NCBI GenBank assembly: GCA_032622095.1
Contig: CP136065.1
Coordinates: 116,229,195 to 116,293,194 of the forward strand
Length of the DNA stretch: 64,000 bases
Reading direction: 5' to 3'
DNA from: Siphonodentalium dalli
Taxonomy: Eukaryota; Mollusca; Scaphopoda; Gadilida; Siphonodentaliidae
Part shown: positions 44,099 to 57,100 of the stretch, piece after piece
How positions within the stretch are numbered: the stretch's first letter is position 1
How the letters are laid out: every line of letters begins with the position of its first letter
Notes under the pieces: generated by a model
Database searches by the model: none
The model's input: only the letters and a program-made list of their open reading frames with translations
Told to the model about the DNA's origin: nothing
Program-made: the position numbers and the translations under genes

Positions 44099-46273
44099 AT
44101 GGCTATGGCTTCCAGCAGTCTGCCTGTTGTACAACAGATTGACAAGGATTTCCTCAACTGTGGAATATGTCTTGGGCGGTACAAGAGTCCTAAAGTGCTG
44201 CCATGCTTGCATACATTTTGTGAGGAGTGCCTTTTCAGCTATATTCCGCCACAGAGTCTTTCCCTGACTTGTCCGATCTGCAGACAGCAATCCATTCTTC
44301 CAGCAGATGGCGTTTCTGCATTGCAAACTAATTTCTTCATCACCAACCTTATGGATGTAGTTGGAAATCCAGCCATTTGCCAGATGTGTAATCTGGAAGA
44401 GGCTAAACCGGAATCAAAATGTCTTTGTTGCGATGAGTATTTGTGTCATGACTGCGTTCTCTCTCACATAGAAAATGATCCCAGCAAACTCCATTCTGTT
44501 ACTTCACTGGATAAATTATCAACTGACAGTGATATCTTTAGATTGGGTTGTCCATGTCACCCCGGCCATCTGCTAGAGCAGTACTGTTTGGCATGTGAAA
44601 CTGCGGTATGTCAAGACTGTACAATGGTGGAACATTTGGGTCACAAGACAATATCATTATGTGATGCAGCACATGAACATTCGTCTTCGCTACAGCATCT
44701 AGTCTCACAAGCCAGACATAAACTTCCTGTCTTACAGCAATCAATTAATGATATATCTCATTTACTGACTTCTCTGGACAAGAAACAAGATCTAGTCAAG
44801 AAAGAAATAAATACATCTTTTGATGAATTGAAATGGACAGTTGAGAATCGGAAGGATGAGTTAGTATTAGCTCTACATTCTGTGTATAGCAGCAAATATG
44901 ATATACTACAACACCAGAAAGAAGTCTTGGTTAATAAAATTAGCAGGATAAACACTTGTTGTCAGTTTACAGAGAATACATTGGACAATGGGAATGAAAC
45001 AGAAATTCTTCTCGTCAGGAAAGAACTGTCAGAAAAGTTGAATGAATTTGCCTTAATTAAACAAAAAAATTTGCCACAGGAGAATGATCTATTAGAATTT
45101 GATAATGGAAATTTGCGGACAATACAGAAGGCAATAACGAATCTAGGTGGAATGAAAAGTAATAGTGCAATAGCATACGAAACTACAGCAGTTGGTGATG
45201 GACTCAAATCATGCTTCATAGGTCAACCAACTACAGTTACTGTTACCACGCGAGACAGGAATGGTGAGCTAATTAAAATTGGTCATGCATCACTATCAGC
45301 AGAAATATTTGATCAAAGTGGTGACATCATACTCCCTGTATGTCAGGATCAACACAATGGCAAATATGACTTAACATATGGCGTGAAGGATGAAGGGACA
45401 TATAGGCTGGAAATAAAGCTTTTCAGTCTACATATTAAGGGCTCCCCCTTCGAGGTGAAGGCATTAATTGGAAATTCCGATGATAATAGTGAACGTTTCT
45501 CAAAAATTCCTAGAACATCAGCCATCAAACAAAATGGAACGAAGAGAACCACCAGTGTAAGATCACTAATATCAAATAACCTGAGAAGTAGTGGTATAGA
45601 CGACGATCTCATTATGAGAGCTGGCATCAAGGGCAGGAATAGAGGGGAATTCACAAATCCACAAGGTGTGTTTTGTTTCGATGACAAAATTCTTGTTGCT
45701 GACAGTACCAACCAGTGTGCTCAGGTATTCACCCTGAATGGAGATTGTAAGCTGCGTTTTGGAACACCAGGAAGGGTTGCTGGGAGAATGCAGCGGCCTA
45801 CAGGTGTTGCTGTGACACTGAATGGGAATTTTTTGATAGCAGATTATGACAGTAAGTGGATCAGTGTTTTTTCTCAAGATGGCAAATATCTCAACAAAAT
45901 CGGTACAGGAAAGTTGCTTGGTCCAAAAGGAATTGCTATAGATAGGAACGGACATATTGTTGTTGTTGATAACAAAGGAAGCGCAGTTTTTATATTCCAA
46001 CCTAATGGCAGACTAGTCACAAAGTTTGGTTCACGTGGAAATGAGGAACATAAATTCGCTGGACCACATTTTGTAGCTATGAATGCGGACAATGATATCA
46101 TTATCTCAGATTTCCATAACCATTGTGTCAAAGTATTTGACTCTCTGGGTAACTTCCAGTTCAGTTTTGGATCAAATGGTGAAGGAATTGGACAGTTTAA
46201 TGCTCCAACTGGTGTGGCTGTGGATAGTGTTGGAAATATACTGGTAGCTGACTGGGGAAATTCACGAGTCCAG
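44099..46273 (+). CDS. TRIM2/3: TRIM2/TRIM3-like RING-B-box-filamin-NHL protein, coding exon 1
   Basis: 725 codons in phase 0, ending at the donor 'cag|gtaaatg'. The domains in order are a RING finger (C21-C61, with PCLHTFCEEC), B-box 1 (about 91-123), B-box 2 (151-185, CPCHPGH...CQDC), a coiled coil (about 190-340), a filamin/ABP280 repeat (about 356-456) and five NHL propeller repeats from about 505. The start 'QIDKDFLNCGICL' and 'NNFFITNLMDV'-like text closely follow vertebrate TRIM2 and TRIM3. These are RING E3 ubiquitin ligases, expressed strongly in neurons, that bind targets through the NHL propeller. The joined protein would be 775 residues, against about 744-771 in the family. This is the only clear host gene here. 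The ATG is the first in frame after the acceptor. Confidence 0.95.
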
Positions 46274-49178
46274 GTAAATGTTTCTTATCAACAAAACAAT
46301 AGTTATCTCAATATTGCAAAAATGTCCACATGTTTTATTTTTGGCACCTTTTTCTGACATTAATATGTTAAAAATGTTGAAAATATTTGTATCTAAATCT
46401 TTTGCTTTTGTGTCGATTCATAAATTATGTTTTATTATTTACTTTAAAAGAATGGTGTAGTTTTCCAAGAATATTTTTTTTTAAATATGGCGGGCAAATG
46501 AGTGACATGCGGTTGTTTATGTTCTGAAAGTGTCAATGTCACGAAGTGTTATCGCTGTTTTCGTTAAACAAGCTCCCCGCTGGCAAGTACAAATTCAATA
46601 TATTTATTATGGGAATTTTATTTTTACCAAAAACAGGGCTGATCGAATGGCTTATTTTTGGCGAGATTACCAATAAACTAGGCATAAATAGTCTTAACTA
46701 TGCAAACAAAAAACTCATACTCCTAAAAGCAATAAACAGCATTAAATCACTTTTACAAAATCAGCATGTTGCAGTGCCCATTTGTTATCAGGTTCCTTGG
46801 TGTGCATGGAATCATGTTCCTTGGTGTGCAGGTTCATTGGTGATTGTCTCCCCATTTCTGTGACTGGATGTCCTGGGTTATTTCACAAGCAAGTAGAGCA
46901 TTTCAGTTTTCTCACTCTAATGAAATTTTTCGCCATACTGGTAGGTTTATAGGACAGCTACTGTCATCTTACCGATGTATAAATTTAACTGTACAATTTA
47001 AATTGTCATGTCAGCATAGTAAATAGAACATGGATATGTTCTGCCCTGTCTAACACTAACATCCATTAAAATTGCTTTCTCAAAATTTGCAATGCAAAGC
47101 TCACACATGAGATGAAGAAATAATGCACTGTGAATTTGAAAATATTATGTTGCTTTCCAGACTAGAAATAACCAACTGATTCACATGCAGAAAACGATGT
47201 TGAAAATAACCAAATAATAATTGAGTAACATTTGTTTGATTGTAGAGAAAGTTGCTTTTATGATGTCCACTCCGAAACAGGGTACAGTTGTGTATGATAT
47301 ATATTGTTCATGTGGACAAAAATTCTCTTAATATAGCGAAGAGTAACCCTTTTTGTTGATAAATATATGACATCAATTCAGATCTTTCCCAAAGTATGTT
47401 TTAGTCATCGGAACTAATGTGTCAAACAAAATGTCCACTCCTAAACACACTCTGAAACATGCTTTCCATCATGAAATTTATTAAGAAAATCTATACTTTT
47501 ACTATATCTATATCCAGGTAGTCAGGGTAGTCACAAATTCACATCATTTTTACTCGCCATATAGGGTCATGGAGCTCCCTATATAGCCACTTAAATTCAA
47601 CGAAAATGTAAAATGTCCACTCTGAAACACGTGCATATAATTGGGTTAAAAATAGGCGATTGAATTTTTTTTAAGAAAATCAAGTACATATTTACTGTAT
47701 GTGCTCCAGTTGACTTGTAGAATATAAAATCCATCAAAGGAAATTGGAAATATATTGAATATTGGGTAATTTTGGAGGTACATTGTACAATGTTTTTTTT
47801 ATTTGATAACAAAATTTATTTAAAAATATGTGTTGGATGGCTGATATTGCATTTAGCTATTTCATGTATTTTACTCAGATCATTTTCCAACTTTGCATCA
47901 GCCACTGACAGCTAGTGCTTAGCATGCTTAATACAGAGTTCAGAAATTGCCCCTACTCAACCATTTGCCATGCCATAAAATACAGAATTTGATTCTAGAG
48001 AGGGTAATATTGCATATTTTTCAACAATGTGACTTATTAGTATGAAAAATTGAATATGAACAAATAATTTTGAAAAAATTGTGGTTGGTCACTCGGTGGG
48101 AAAAAGTGCTCTACCTGATTGTGAAATGACCCTCCTACAAACACCCGAGACCTGTGCAGGTGGCAGAAATAACTTGTAGACACCAAGTAACTGTACAACA
48201 TCGACCATAACCCATATTTTATTAGGAATGAGCTGAGGCACATCCGTTTTATTAATTTGTTTAGTTTTTTTTAATTAGCCGGACAAGAACTGGGCGAACG
48301 GTACTTCAATCAGAATTTATATAATCCCGTCAACCAGGTCCAAACAAATGTTTGTCTGTCTGTTTTTTCCCCACTAGAAAGCAAAGGGGAAACTACCAAT
48401 GGGCTCTAAAGGGACCCAGCAGGGTAACCTTTTATGGAGAATTTATATAGTTGATTACGTGATACTTCCAGAGTCTGCTGAGGTGGGGCCGGGGGTACAA
48501 GCATTGATTTAAATATTTTAAAATATTGAATATTGTCAGATTTCTACCAGATTTCCATACAGGCACATCAAACTATCAGAGTTAGGGATGGGGATCGGGC
48601 CACCAAATCTAAGGCAGGACTATTTAGAGGGCTCAACAGAGGTCCAAGACCTCCAGTTTTAATACAACATTAAACGTTTTAATTTAATATCGTTTTCTGT
48701 TCTGTTTAAATGTTTAAACCGAAATAACATATATAAAATAGACCTAAAGTTACCAAATACTATAATTTTGTTTGTTTAAAAATTAATGAAAAGACGATCG
48801 CTGACAGACCAGAACTATTGAGGTTAACGCACTATCTGATTAGAAGAACTGCATCACATCCATAAATATAAACTGGAAGTTATTATTACCACTTGATTTT
48901 AGAGTTATCCGTCTTCATCCGCAAGGGCCAAGGCCGTCCATTTGACCACGTGTTTCTGGGCCACTTATTACTGCAGATCTTGAGAAATAAAAAACTTCAA
49001 AAGTTGATATCTGACCACTCTGAGCTTTGATGGGTGGGTTCCTCGACTCGAGTCAAATATTTTTTACCTCCGAAGTCAAAGAAATAGTAATTTAGGAGCA
49101 TCTGATCGGATTGAGTACCTTTAAAACAAGATGTGGGGACAAATTGTAATTGTTTTTTCTCTTTTATTCCAATTACAG
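46274..49178 (+). other. Intron of the TRIM2/3-like gene
   Basis: 2905 bp with GT...AG ends ('gtaaatg' ... 'ccaattacag'). A read-through frame stops 28 codons past the donor. The intron holds MITE A copy 4 near its 3' end and three spaced copies of an 'atgtccactcYgaaaca' motif (47262, 47430, 47608). No other gene is seen. Confidence 0.9.
48880..49124. mobile_element. MITE family A, copy 4 (partial)
   Basis: The right part of the element: 'ttattattaccacttgatt' through 'cctcgactcgagtcaaat' to the end 'cggattgagtacctttaa'. The left end is missing or unrecognisable. It ends 54 bp before exon 2 of the TRIM gene. Confidence 0.8.
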
Positions 49179-49331
49179 GTTTTTAACTCTAAGGGGTCAT
49201 TCCTATCATATGTCAACACATCTGCTGATCCTTTATATGGACCACAAGGTTTGTCGATTACACCAGATGGGAATGTTGTTGTTGCTGATTCAGGAAATCA
49301 TTGTCTCAAATTCTACAAATACCTCCAGTAG
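49179..49331 (+). CDS. TRIM2/3: TRIM2/3-like protein, last coding exon
   Basis: 50 codons plus TAG after the acceptor at 49177-49178, in phase 0 with exon 1. It completes the last NHL blade: '[20 protein letters not shown]', then '[20 protein letters not shown]' and the tail '[10 protein letters not shown]'. That C-terminus is what I recall for TRIM2/TRIM3 (C-F-K-x-Y-R-Y-L-Q), so the protein end is complete. The intron splits the final propeller repeat just after 'NSRVQ'. Confidence 0.93.
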   Translation, partial: VFNSKGSFLSYVNTSADPLYGPQGLSITPDGNVVVADSGNHCLKFYKYLQ

Positions 49332-50392
49332 CTGCTTATGGTGGGTTTGGAATATTATCTGGCAATTTTACTTCATTATTTCTTGCATTACAAACATTCC
49401 ATACATCAATTAATGTATATTTGTTGATGTACGATGATGCTCACCTCCAGTTATAAAACTTTCCAAAGGTGTTGAAAATCAAGTAGTCTGATTCTCTATA
49501 TTAAAATCATATCCCCACTTTTCGAAGAAAAATGGAGGTATACTAGATTGAATTTTTGTCCCCAGAAAAACAAATTTCAGGGGGACCATAGAAATGACTT
49601 TTGTCTGTGCATCCTCCTGTTTGTCCGTCTGTTTGTCCCTCTGTCTGAAACGTTTGTTGTCGGGATGAAAACTTAAATAGTGATTGACATAATTTGATGA
49701 AACTTGCTATGTGGCCTTCATATGAGAAAGTACTGATCAAGTTCAAATTTGGATCTGGTCCGACCTTTTCCGGCAAAGTTATAACCCTTTTTAGAATTTG
49801 CTGACTATTTTGTTGTCCGGATGATAACTGAAGTTATGATAATCTGATAGCTTTCAGATGTGTATGTGGATTAATCACATGAAAATACAGGTCATGTTTG
49901 TCACCATATTATGCACTTCACCAAACAAAGTCACTGAAGAGAATTTATATATAGATAGTCAAATAGAGGTATCATCTGGCGAATTGTGCTCCAAAATACA
50001 CCTAATAATGTTCGCTTTTGAATTTTTCCTGAAATAGGTCGATAAATACCTGAAATATCTTTATACAAACATTATGTTCCAGAAATATGCATTGAAGTCA
50101 TAAAAAAATACCACTTAGAACATAACGCTTGGGCCCGAACACATTGTTACGCCATTTGTATTCGCTGAAGTTCCGGAATTCTGAATGGAATTATGGGTGA
50201 CTTTCCAGAAATTATGTTAACTTCATACACTGCTTTCTCTTCATTTTAATCATTATTAAAATTTTAAAATTATGGAGTATATGTACCGTAAAAGTTGCAT
50301 AAAGATGACAGCTCTAGATTTTCCTCCCATGGTCTACAGGTGCAATTTTTACATGACCGACGATTAATCAAAATTAACAGGTAATGAAAGTG
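49332..50392 (+). other. Probable 3' UTR start and dispersed module
   Basis: Non-coding. 49518-49800 is a dispersed module ('cccacttttcgaagaaaaat', 'tgtttgtccgtctgtttgtc'). How far the TRIM 3' UTR runs cannot be told. An AATAAA cluster at 55708-55721 is one possible far end, and 'caataaatg' near 50530 is a weak near one. Confidence 0.4.
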
Positions 50393-51540
50393 TCAATGAC
50401 ACTGTAGCTGAACTTGGGAAGGAGTTTATATTTTGCTGAGCAATGAATATAATGATAAAGAAGAAGGAAAGCCAAAAAGTTACAGTAAAGATCTTGTAAT
50501 GTGTGGATGAAATTAATTTCATTTGAAACATTTCATCAATAAATGTGGGCTGCCGGGTGTGCAGATGGATTAAAATTTGAAATGCAAGAAATAATCTATG
50601 ACTCCAATCTAGAGGACACCTCGAAGATCCATATGAAGTTTGGTGACGATTGGGGACTTTGGGGTGAGGATGTGGCCTGTGTGATGTTCTGAAGGATTTA
50701 GTCAGGCAAAGAGTAAAATCAAAGATGGCCGCTGGCAGCCATGTTATTTAACAAATTTCAGGAATTATCGATGGCTCCCATCTAGAGTTCACCCCAAAAA
50801 TCCATATGAAGTTTGGTGATGATCGGATGAGGGATGTAAAGAGTGAAATCCAAGATGGCTGCTGGTGGCCATTTTTTTCATGAATTTTTTTTTTCAAATT
50901 CAATGGCTCCCAACTAGAGGTGATTCTAAACATGCCTGCAAATTTTCAAAACAATTCTCCAATAAATGCGGTCTGCGGGCTGAGCCGATGGATTCAAATT
51001 TGAAATCCAAGATGGCTGCTGGCTGCCATGTTTATTAATGAATTTCAGAAAAAATCTAGAGCTCACCCCGATATGAAGATTGGTGATGATCAGATGAGGG
51101 ATGTGTCCTGTAGGGTGTGCCGAAGGATTTAGTCATGCAAAGAGTAAAATCCAAAATGGCTGCTAGTGGCCATGTTTTTTATCGAATTTTGAAAAAAAAA
51201 ATCAATGGCTCCCATCTAGAGGTCACCCCGAGGACCATACAAAGTTTGGTGATGATCGGATGAGGGATGTGGTCTGTAGGGTGAGCCAAAGGATTTAGTC
51301 ATGCAAAGAGTAAAATCCAAGATGGCTGCCGACAGCCATGTTTTTCATTGATAATCGCTAAAATTTTATAGCTCCCATCTAGAGGTGATCCTAAACATGC
51401 CTCTAAATTTTCAAAACATTTCTCCTATAAATGCGGGCTGCAGGGTGAGCCGATGAATTCAAATTTAAAATTCAAAATGGCTGCCGGTGGCCATGTTTTT
51501 TAACGAATTTAGGAAAAAATTGATGGCTCCCCGAAGAACT
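50393..51540. repeat. Second array of the ~190-bp tandem module
   Basis: It begins 'atgaaagtgtcaatgacact' like the array at 7187, and has about five units with 'aaatccaagatggctgc', 'ggtggccatgtttttt' and 'gaagtttggtgatgatcgg'. Diverged from the first array. Confidence 0.75.
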
Positions 51541-51697
51541 AAAATGTGGCTGTGATTTATTCTTCATTGTAATATATGAGGGTATGAATATGATGTCATA
51601 TCATATAATTAAAAATTTAAGTCGCCATTTTGACACAATGAAACTTCCTTGTATGACAAACTATTTTGGTGACTTGCTATTTTGTGGAAATATTATT

Positions 51698-52135
51698 GTC
51701 CCCCGAAAAATTTATTTTTGGGGGACTATAGAAACGGGCTTCGTCCGTCCGTCACACTTTTGAGTACCTTCATGGTGTAATCATCTCCTCCTACAGATTT
51801 CATCCCAGAGATTTGAAACTTCAGAATATTGATGCCCATATATTGAAGATGTGCAACATGTATATAGATGACGGAATTTATTTTTTTTGACGGAGTTATT
51901 AACCCTTTTCGACTTAGAAAATTTCAACATTTTTTATAATTTTCAGTATGAGGGTACATTCATGGTGTAATCAACTCCTCCTACAGTTTTCATCATAGAG
52001 ATTTGAAACTTCAGTATATTGTTGCCCATATATTGAAGATGTGCAACATGTATATAGATGACGGAATTTTTTTTTTTTTTACGGAGTTATTAACCCTTTT
52101 CGACTTAGAAAATTTCAACATTTTTTTAAATTTCT
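51698..52135. repeat. Dispersed module with internal tandem duplication
   Basis: It opens with 'cccccgaaaaatttattttt' and its hairpin partner 'ggggg'. Two units of about 180 bp follow (51762-51940 and 51948-52128), sharing 'catggtgtaatca', 'atattgaagatgtgcaacat' and 'gacggagttattaaccc'. Confidence 0.75.
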
Positions 52136-52219
52136 TTAACAAAGCAGCATCGACTTGCCACGTTTTCGGGGGATACTTCGGTCGGCAGACCTTTTATAGA
52201 GTTATTATATAAATATATT

Positions 52220-52361
52220 GTTGTGTACAGTATGTGTTTTTCTTGTACGAGTCCATTTTGTGGTGAAAAGTCATATTGGACGAGACACGCAGTGTCGAGT
52301 CCAATATGACTTTTCACCACAACCTGGACTCGTACAAGAAAAACTCATACTGTACACAACA
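52220..52361. repeat. Long hairpin element
   Basis: The 142 bp fold into arms of about 60 bp ('ttgtgtacagtatgtg' / 'catactgtacacaa', and 'gtggtgaaaagtcatattgg' with its complement). Related single-strand phrases ('actcatattgcacac', 'gagtccaatatgac') lie at 52587-52645 and suggest a longer, decayed element. Confidence 0.85.
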
Positions 52362-52645
52362 TTGTATAACAACATTTTTATGATCCATCTATATGTTTAT
52401 CCAAATTTTGGGAATAAAACTTTTGTGGTTATTTTTGGCATGATGTGGAAAAGCAAACACGGAAGTGGAAAAAAAAACTCAATGCGGAAGTGAAACGTCT
52501 GCTAAATCCATCAGTGTTGCGCGCGCATCACAATTTTACGATTCATTTCGCAATAGAATTAATTCGTGACATCACAGAGTCCCGATAAAAAACTCATATT
52601 GCACACTTGGGAGTTCAATATGACATTCGGGAGTCCAATATGACT

Positions 52646-53360
52646 TTTTCCCAGATTATCACATGGCGGCTTTTGCCCAATCAGAAATAATGTTAGTTAA
52701 GGGATGGATAATAATATAAAATATTCTAGCAGTTATTCGTTCCCAAGCATTATTGTTGACTTCTAAAATGTTTAAAAATCCGTTTTGTTGCTCATCTTTT
52801 AATATCTTTTCAGAATATTATGTAATGAAGATGCTAGTATGTGACATTTAAGGTTTTGCTTAATACTTCAAGAAATATGATTTGGTGAATACCTTGCAGT
52901 TCTTTCCTGGAGTTTATTATTCAAAATATGTTTCTAGTATTTGGTATTGTTGATATTTTTGGCACATATTTTAGCAGTAATATGTTCAATCATGATAAAA
53001 TCAGAACAATGTGAAATTGAGTATTCAATTACAAACTCTAGCATGTACATTGCTTCATCTGTGTGAATAAATTACCATTCCCCATTTCATGGCCATATTT
53101 CGTGCACAATGACACCTTGATATGTTTATTAATTAGGTCAACTTTGAAAATTGTTTCAGATTTTCTTCCATTTGATATTTTCATAATGCAAACAGTTGCT
53201 AAGTGTTATGAAGGCTATTTGTCATTCACTCTACATTAATGTGTTATACTATAAAATTGGACCAATTACATATTTTTGCATCATTCAAAAATGAAGGAGA
53301 ATCTCTCACTACTTGTTAGAATGCCTACATCAAGATGACCATCAGATCTTCAGTTATTGT
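52646..53360. other. Non-coding AT-rich stretch
   Basis: No gene or strong repeat is seen. Confidence 0.5.
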
Positions 53361-54116
53361 ACCCCCACTTTCGAAGAAATACTGAATTGACTGCGTCCGT
53401 CCGTCACGATTTCTCCCTCCGTTTGTCGCGCCATCCGTCCGTCCGTCCATCCGACCTCATAACTCGAACAACTATGAACCGATTTCAATAATATTTTGTA
53501 TGCAATCTCCTTAGGACTGCCTCTCCGCATAATGATAATTGCAGGTTGGTCCGACTTTTTTTGTTAAGTTACGCCTCATTTACGACTTAGAAAATTCTGT
53601 TCGACTTAATAACTTTAACAAATATGAACCGATTTCAATAATTTTTTGTATGCCATCTCCTTAGGACTGCCTCTCCGCATGATGCTAATTGCGGTTTGGT
53701 TACGCCTCATTTTCAACTTATTTTGACTTAGAAAATTCTGTCCGACTTAATAACTTTAACAAATATAAACGATTTCAATAATTTTTGGTATACATGCTTC
53801 TCACAATCCCCTCTCTACATGATGTATCTAGAGATTGGCTCAGACTGTTTTTCGTAATATTACACTTCATTTTCGACTTATTGTGACTTAGAAAATTCTG
53901 TCAGACTTAATAACTTCAACAAATATGAACCAATTTGAATAATTTTTTCTGTACAAGCTTCTTGTGACACCATATCGATATATTAGTCCGAATTTTTCTT
54001 TAAAGTTAAAAATATTTTTGTTGGGTTTACGGATAATGCGGGTTGAATTTGCCACGGTGGGGGTATGCTAGCACTCGAGTGCACACCTCTTGTTTAGATT
54101 TTGAATGCTGAATGGT
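53361..54116. repeat. Dispersed module with ~150-bp tandem units
   Basis: It starts 'acccccactttcgaagaaat' and ends with the partial inverse 'ggtgggggtatgc'. Inside are 'cgtccgtccgtc'-type stretches and three or four units with 'gacttagaaaattctgt' (53587, 53727, 53885) and 'aacaaatatgaaccgatttc'. Confidence 0.75.
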
Positions 54117-57100
54117 ATTATGAGGAGATAAACATATTCTGTGATTCGAGCATAAAACAAGTTCGCAAATTCAATTCACCAAAAAATTTTTTTTTTAAGA
54201 ATCTGCCCGCAAAGAATTTGTTATCATTAGATGCCATGAAGTGAGATATCCTTTTCAGGTGCATCATATATCTTGGTACATTCCATATGGTTACTCAGTA
54301 CAGCACTCGAACAACTACCTGTTATTCGATGATGACTATATCTATAGTAAACAATTTGCTCTTGTGCTCAATTATGTGACTTCTGGCTACGCAATATGTA
54401 TTTGATGTGCTTTGTCAATCGCAAGATGCTATATTAAAATATTTTCACCCATCAGCAGATGATAATTGTGAATAGAAAACAAATGTTAGCTGAATACATG
54501 TTTTAGCGACAAATATTCAAGTTGAATTATAATGCTTGATATATTCTTTAGTTTTAAACCCTTTGAATTTGATACTCAGTCTAACTTTAACCATGGGATA
54601 TTGTAGTATTACTACAACATAAATACTAAAGTAAAAGTCCCAGTAAGATAACTACAGTATATTGTAATACAACTCTAGTATACAACAATATAGTATGAAA
54701 TACTATGCAACATTCATATACTCAAGGGACTTTATAATATTATATTGCGGTATTACTATTGAATATCATAGTATATATTACCATATTATGGCCGATTGTG
54801 GTCACTTTCACCACAAAAAGTGCTGATGGGTACACTGGTTTTGAAAATGTGCTGAAAAGTTTTCCCGATAATTTCCCGATAACTGTATATATAACTATCG
54901 GGATCCCGATAGTAGTTTTGAGATGACCCCTTAATGCTGATTAACTTAAGGGTGGTTTATAATAACTGAAATTGTTAAGTTGAAATGAGCCATGTGATGC
55001 CATTGTGACTACATATCAATGCATGTTTTTAACATTATTGTAAGAATTTGATGCCTCAAGATAAAGAATTTCGGACAATGATGGAATCGATTTCTGAGTA
55101 ATGTCTTCATATACATTCACTTCAATTTGTTGTTAATGGCTACTTTACAGTTATAAGATCAAACATTCATGAAAGAGGTGATATTTACACAACCTAGACA
55201 TTCATAGTTACACTTTAGTTGTCCTTTCCTGATAGGCAGTGCTTTTTCATCAATATTTATACTTCCACTTATGTGAAGTAACATATGCTTCTTGTGATTA
55301 TTGTTCTATGCAAGTTCTCCAGATTTATTCTGGTCATTTTGAGCTGTTTTTTGTATCTGTATACTACATTTTTGTGTAAAGCTAGAGTGTAATTTTGTAT
55401 TTCTTTGACATCATGGCTCATATTTTTGAGCAAAACTCGACAGTTGATATCTTCAGCTAATTTGTTATTTGTTTATGTTCCCTGTCAATATATACATAAC
55501 AAGGCCATGCAAATCTGAATATATTGTGTCAAGTCGAACTTCGAATCGGCAAAAGATTTTCTAATCAAATTGAATCTCAATCATGAAACCAATTAAGTGT
55601 GTACTCTATATATACTGTTTATGTTCAATTGTTGTAGTTGAATCAAAATTGTTACAAGTGCTATTGACAAAATGACAATTACCATATGTTATGATGCTTT
55701 ATATGAAAATAAATAAATAAATGCATTAGTTTATCACAGTTGCTGCCAGATGCGGGAGAGATCACCTGATAAGTCACAACATATTAAACAATAATATTAG
55801 ACAATGATAAAGCAGATTTCCAACTGTGATAAAATGGCTGCATAAATATACTGCATACATTATTAAACTCTATATACAAGGACAACAGTTTGCAGGGTTC
55901 TTCTCATGTCCTATCAACCTCTTACCTCATCCCATCATCATAGAACTTCAATTGCTTGTTTGGTCATCTACCTAGGTTATGGGGATCTGTTCTGACAGTT
56001 ATCCACAACACATAGCTGCTAGTCACCATTTGTTGTTGGGAAATCTCATATTTCATCACAACTTAAAGTTCTCATTTTTTCTTTGATCAATATGACTCTA
56101 TCTTAAATTATTGGTATGACCTGTTTGGTATGAATGGGCAGGTATGATAATAAATGATTTGTTTGGATGCTAATTTCTCAATTTCTGAATAAATGTCAGA
56201 CATTTTTATATTGCAATATTATTATATTGTTGCTTCATTGGAATAACCTATCACCTGAATGTAACTTATCTGTTCCTGTTGTTGTTGCCAAAAACAATTT
56301 ACCATGAATAGGCAACTTTGTTTTCAGCAAGCCTATACATTGAAATGTCAGTTACCTCTTAATAGTCCATAACTGTTGATTTTTAGCTGGTTGGTAACTC
56401 TGTGTAATTTCTTTTTTTTAAAGTGGTGATGAGCACTCTGTTTGGGTAACTGAATTTTAGTGAAGAGTAAAATATTTTTTTTTTCATAAATTTTATATGA
56501 TGGTTCAAAAAAGTGCGAGTGGAAAGAAATTTGAATTGTCATCAATTCTGCAGGTTTTTGGACCTTCCGAAAAATTTACGACTAATATTAGCTATTCATA
56601 ATTCTTATCTGTAGTAGTCCGTTATGCAAAGGTGTCTATTACACCCATGCTACATCCTCTTTATAATATTAACCGGAAGGGTTGGAAGCACAGTACAACA
56701 TTCTTACATATGAATTACATAGAGCGACTGCCATTGGTCAAATCACTGCTGTTTGTTTGCGGATGATAATTAGTCCCAAATTAAGAAGTTATTATTTACA
56801 ATTCTGTGTAGTTCCGACATTGTGTTTTCTCAAATGGTATGATTGATATGGCTGGAATTTTTGGTATTATTATTTTAATACTGTATCTTATCAGTGGGCA
56901 AATTGCATGGGTACTCCATTGACCGTTTTGTTCACTGAAATGAGTACATAATATGTCTTTAAGAGTTAAAATGAGAATGTTGTCCTTGTCAAGAATACAA
57001 TTAACTATCTCTTTACTAAATAATTTTTGACTAGTTCCCTTTAGCCAAATGAAATGTTCACATAATAAGTTAAACAAACATTTGTTATCTTGTAGCTCCC

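Noticed and set aside
44084-44326. 80-codon minus-strand frame
   Set aside because: Antisense to the RING-coding part of the TRIM exon.
46546-46863. 105-codon plus-strand frame in the TRIM intron
   Set aside because: Has a Leu/Ile/Lys-rich, AT-driven composition and no recognisable domain, and is not needed to join the exons.
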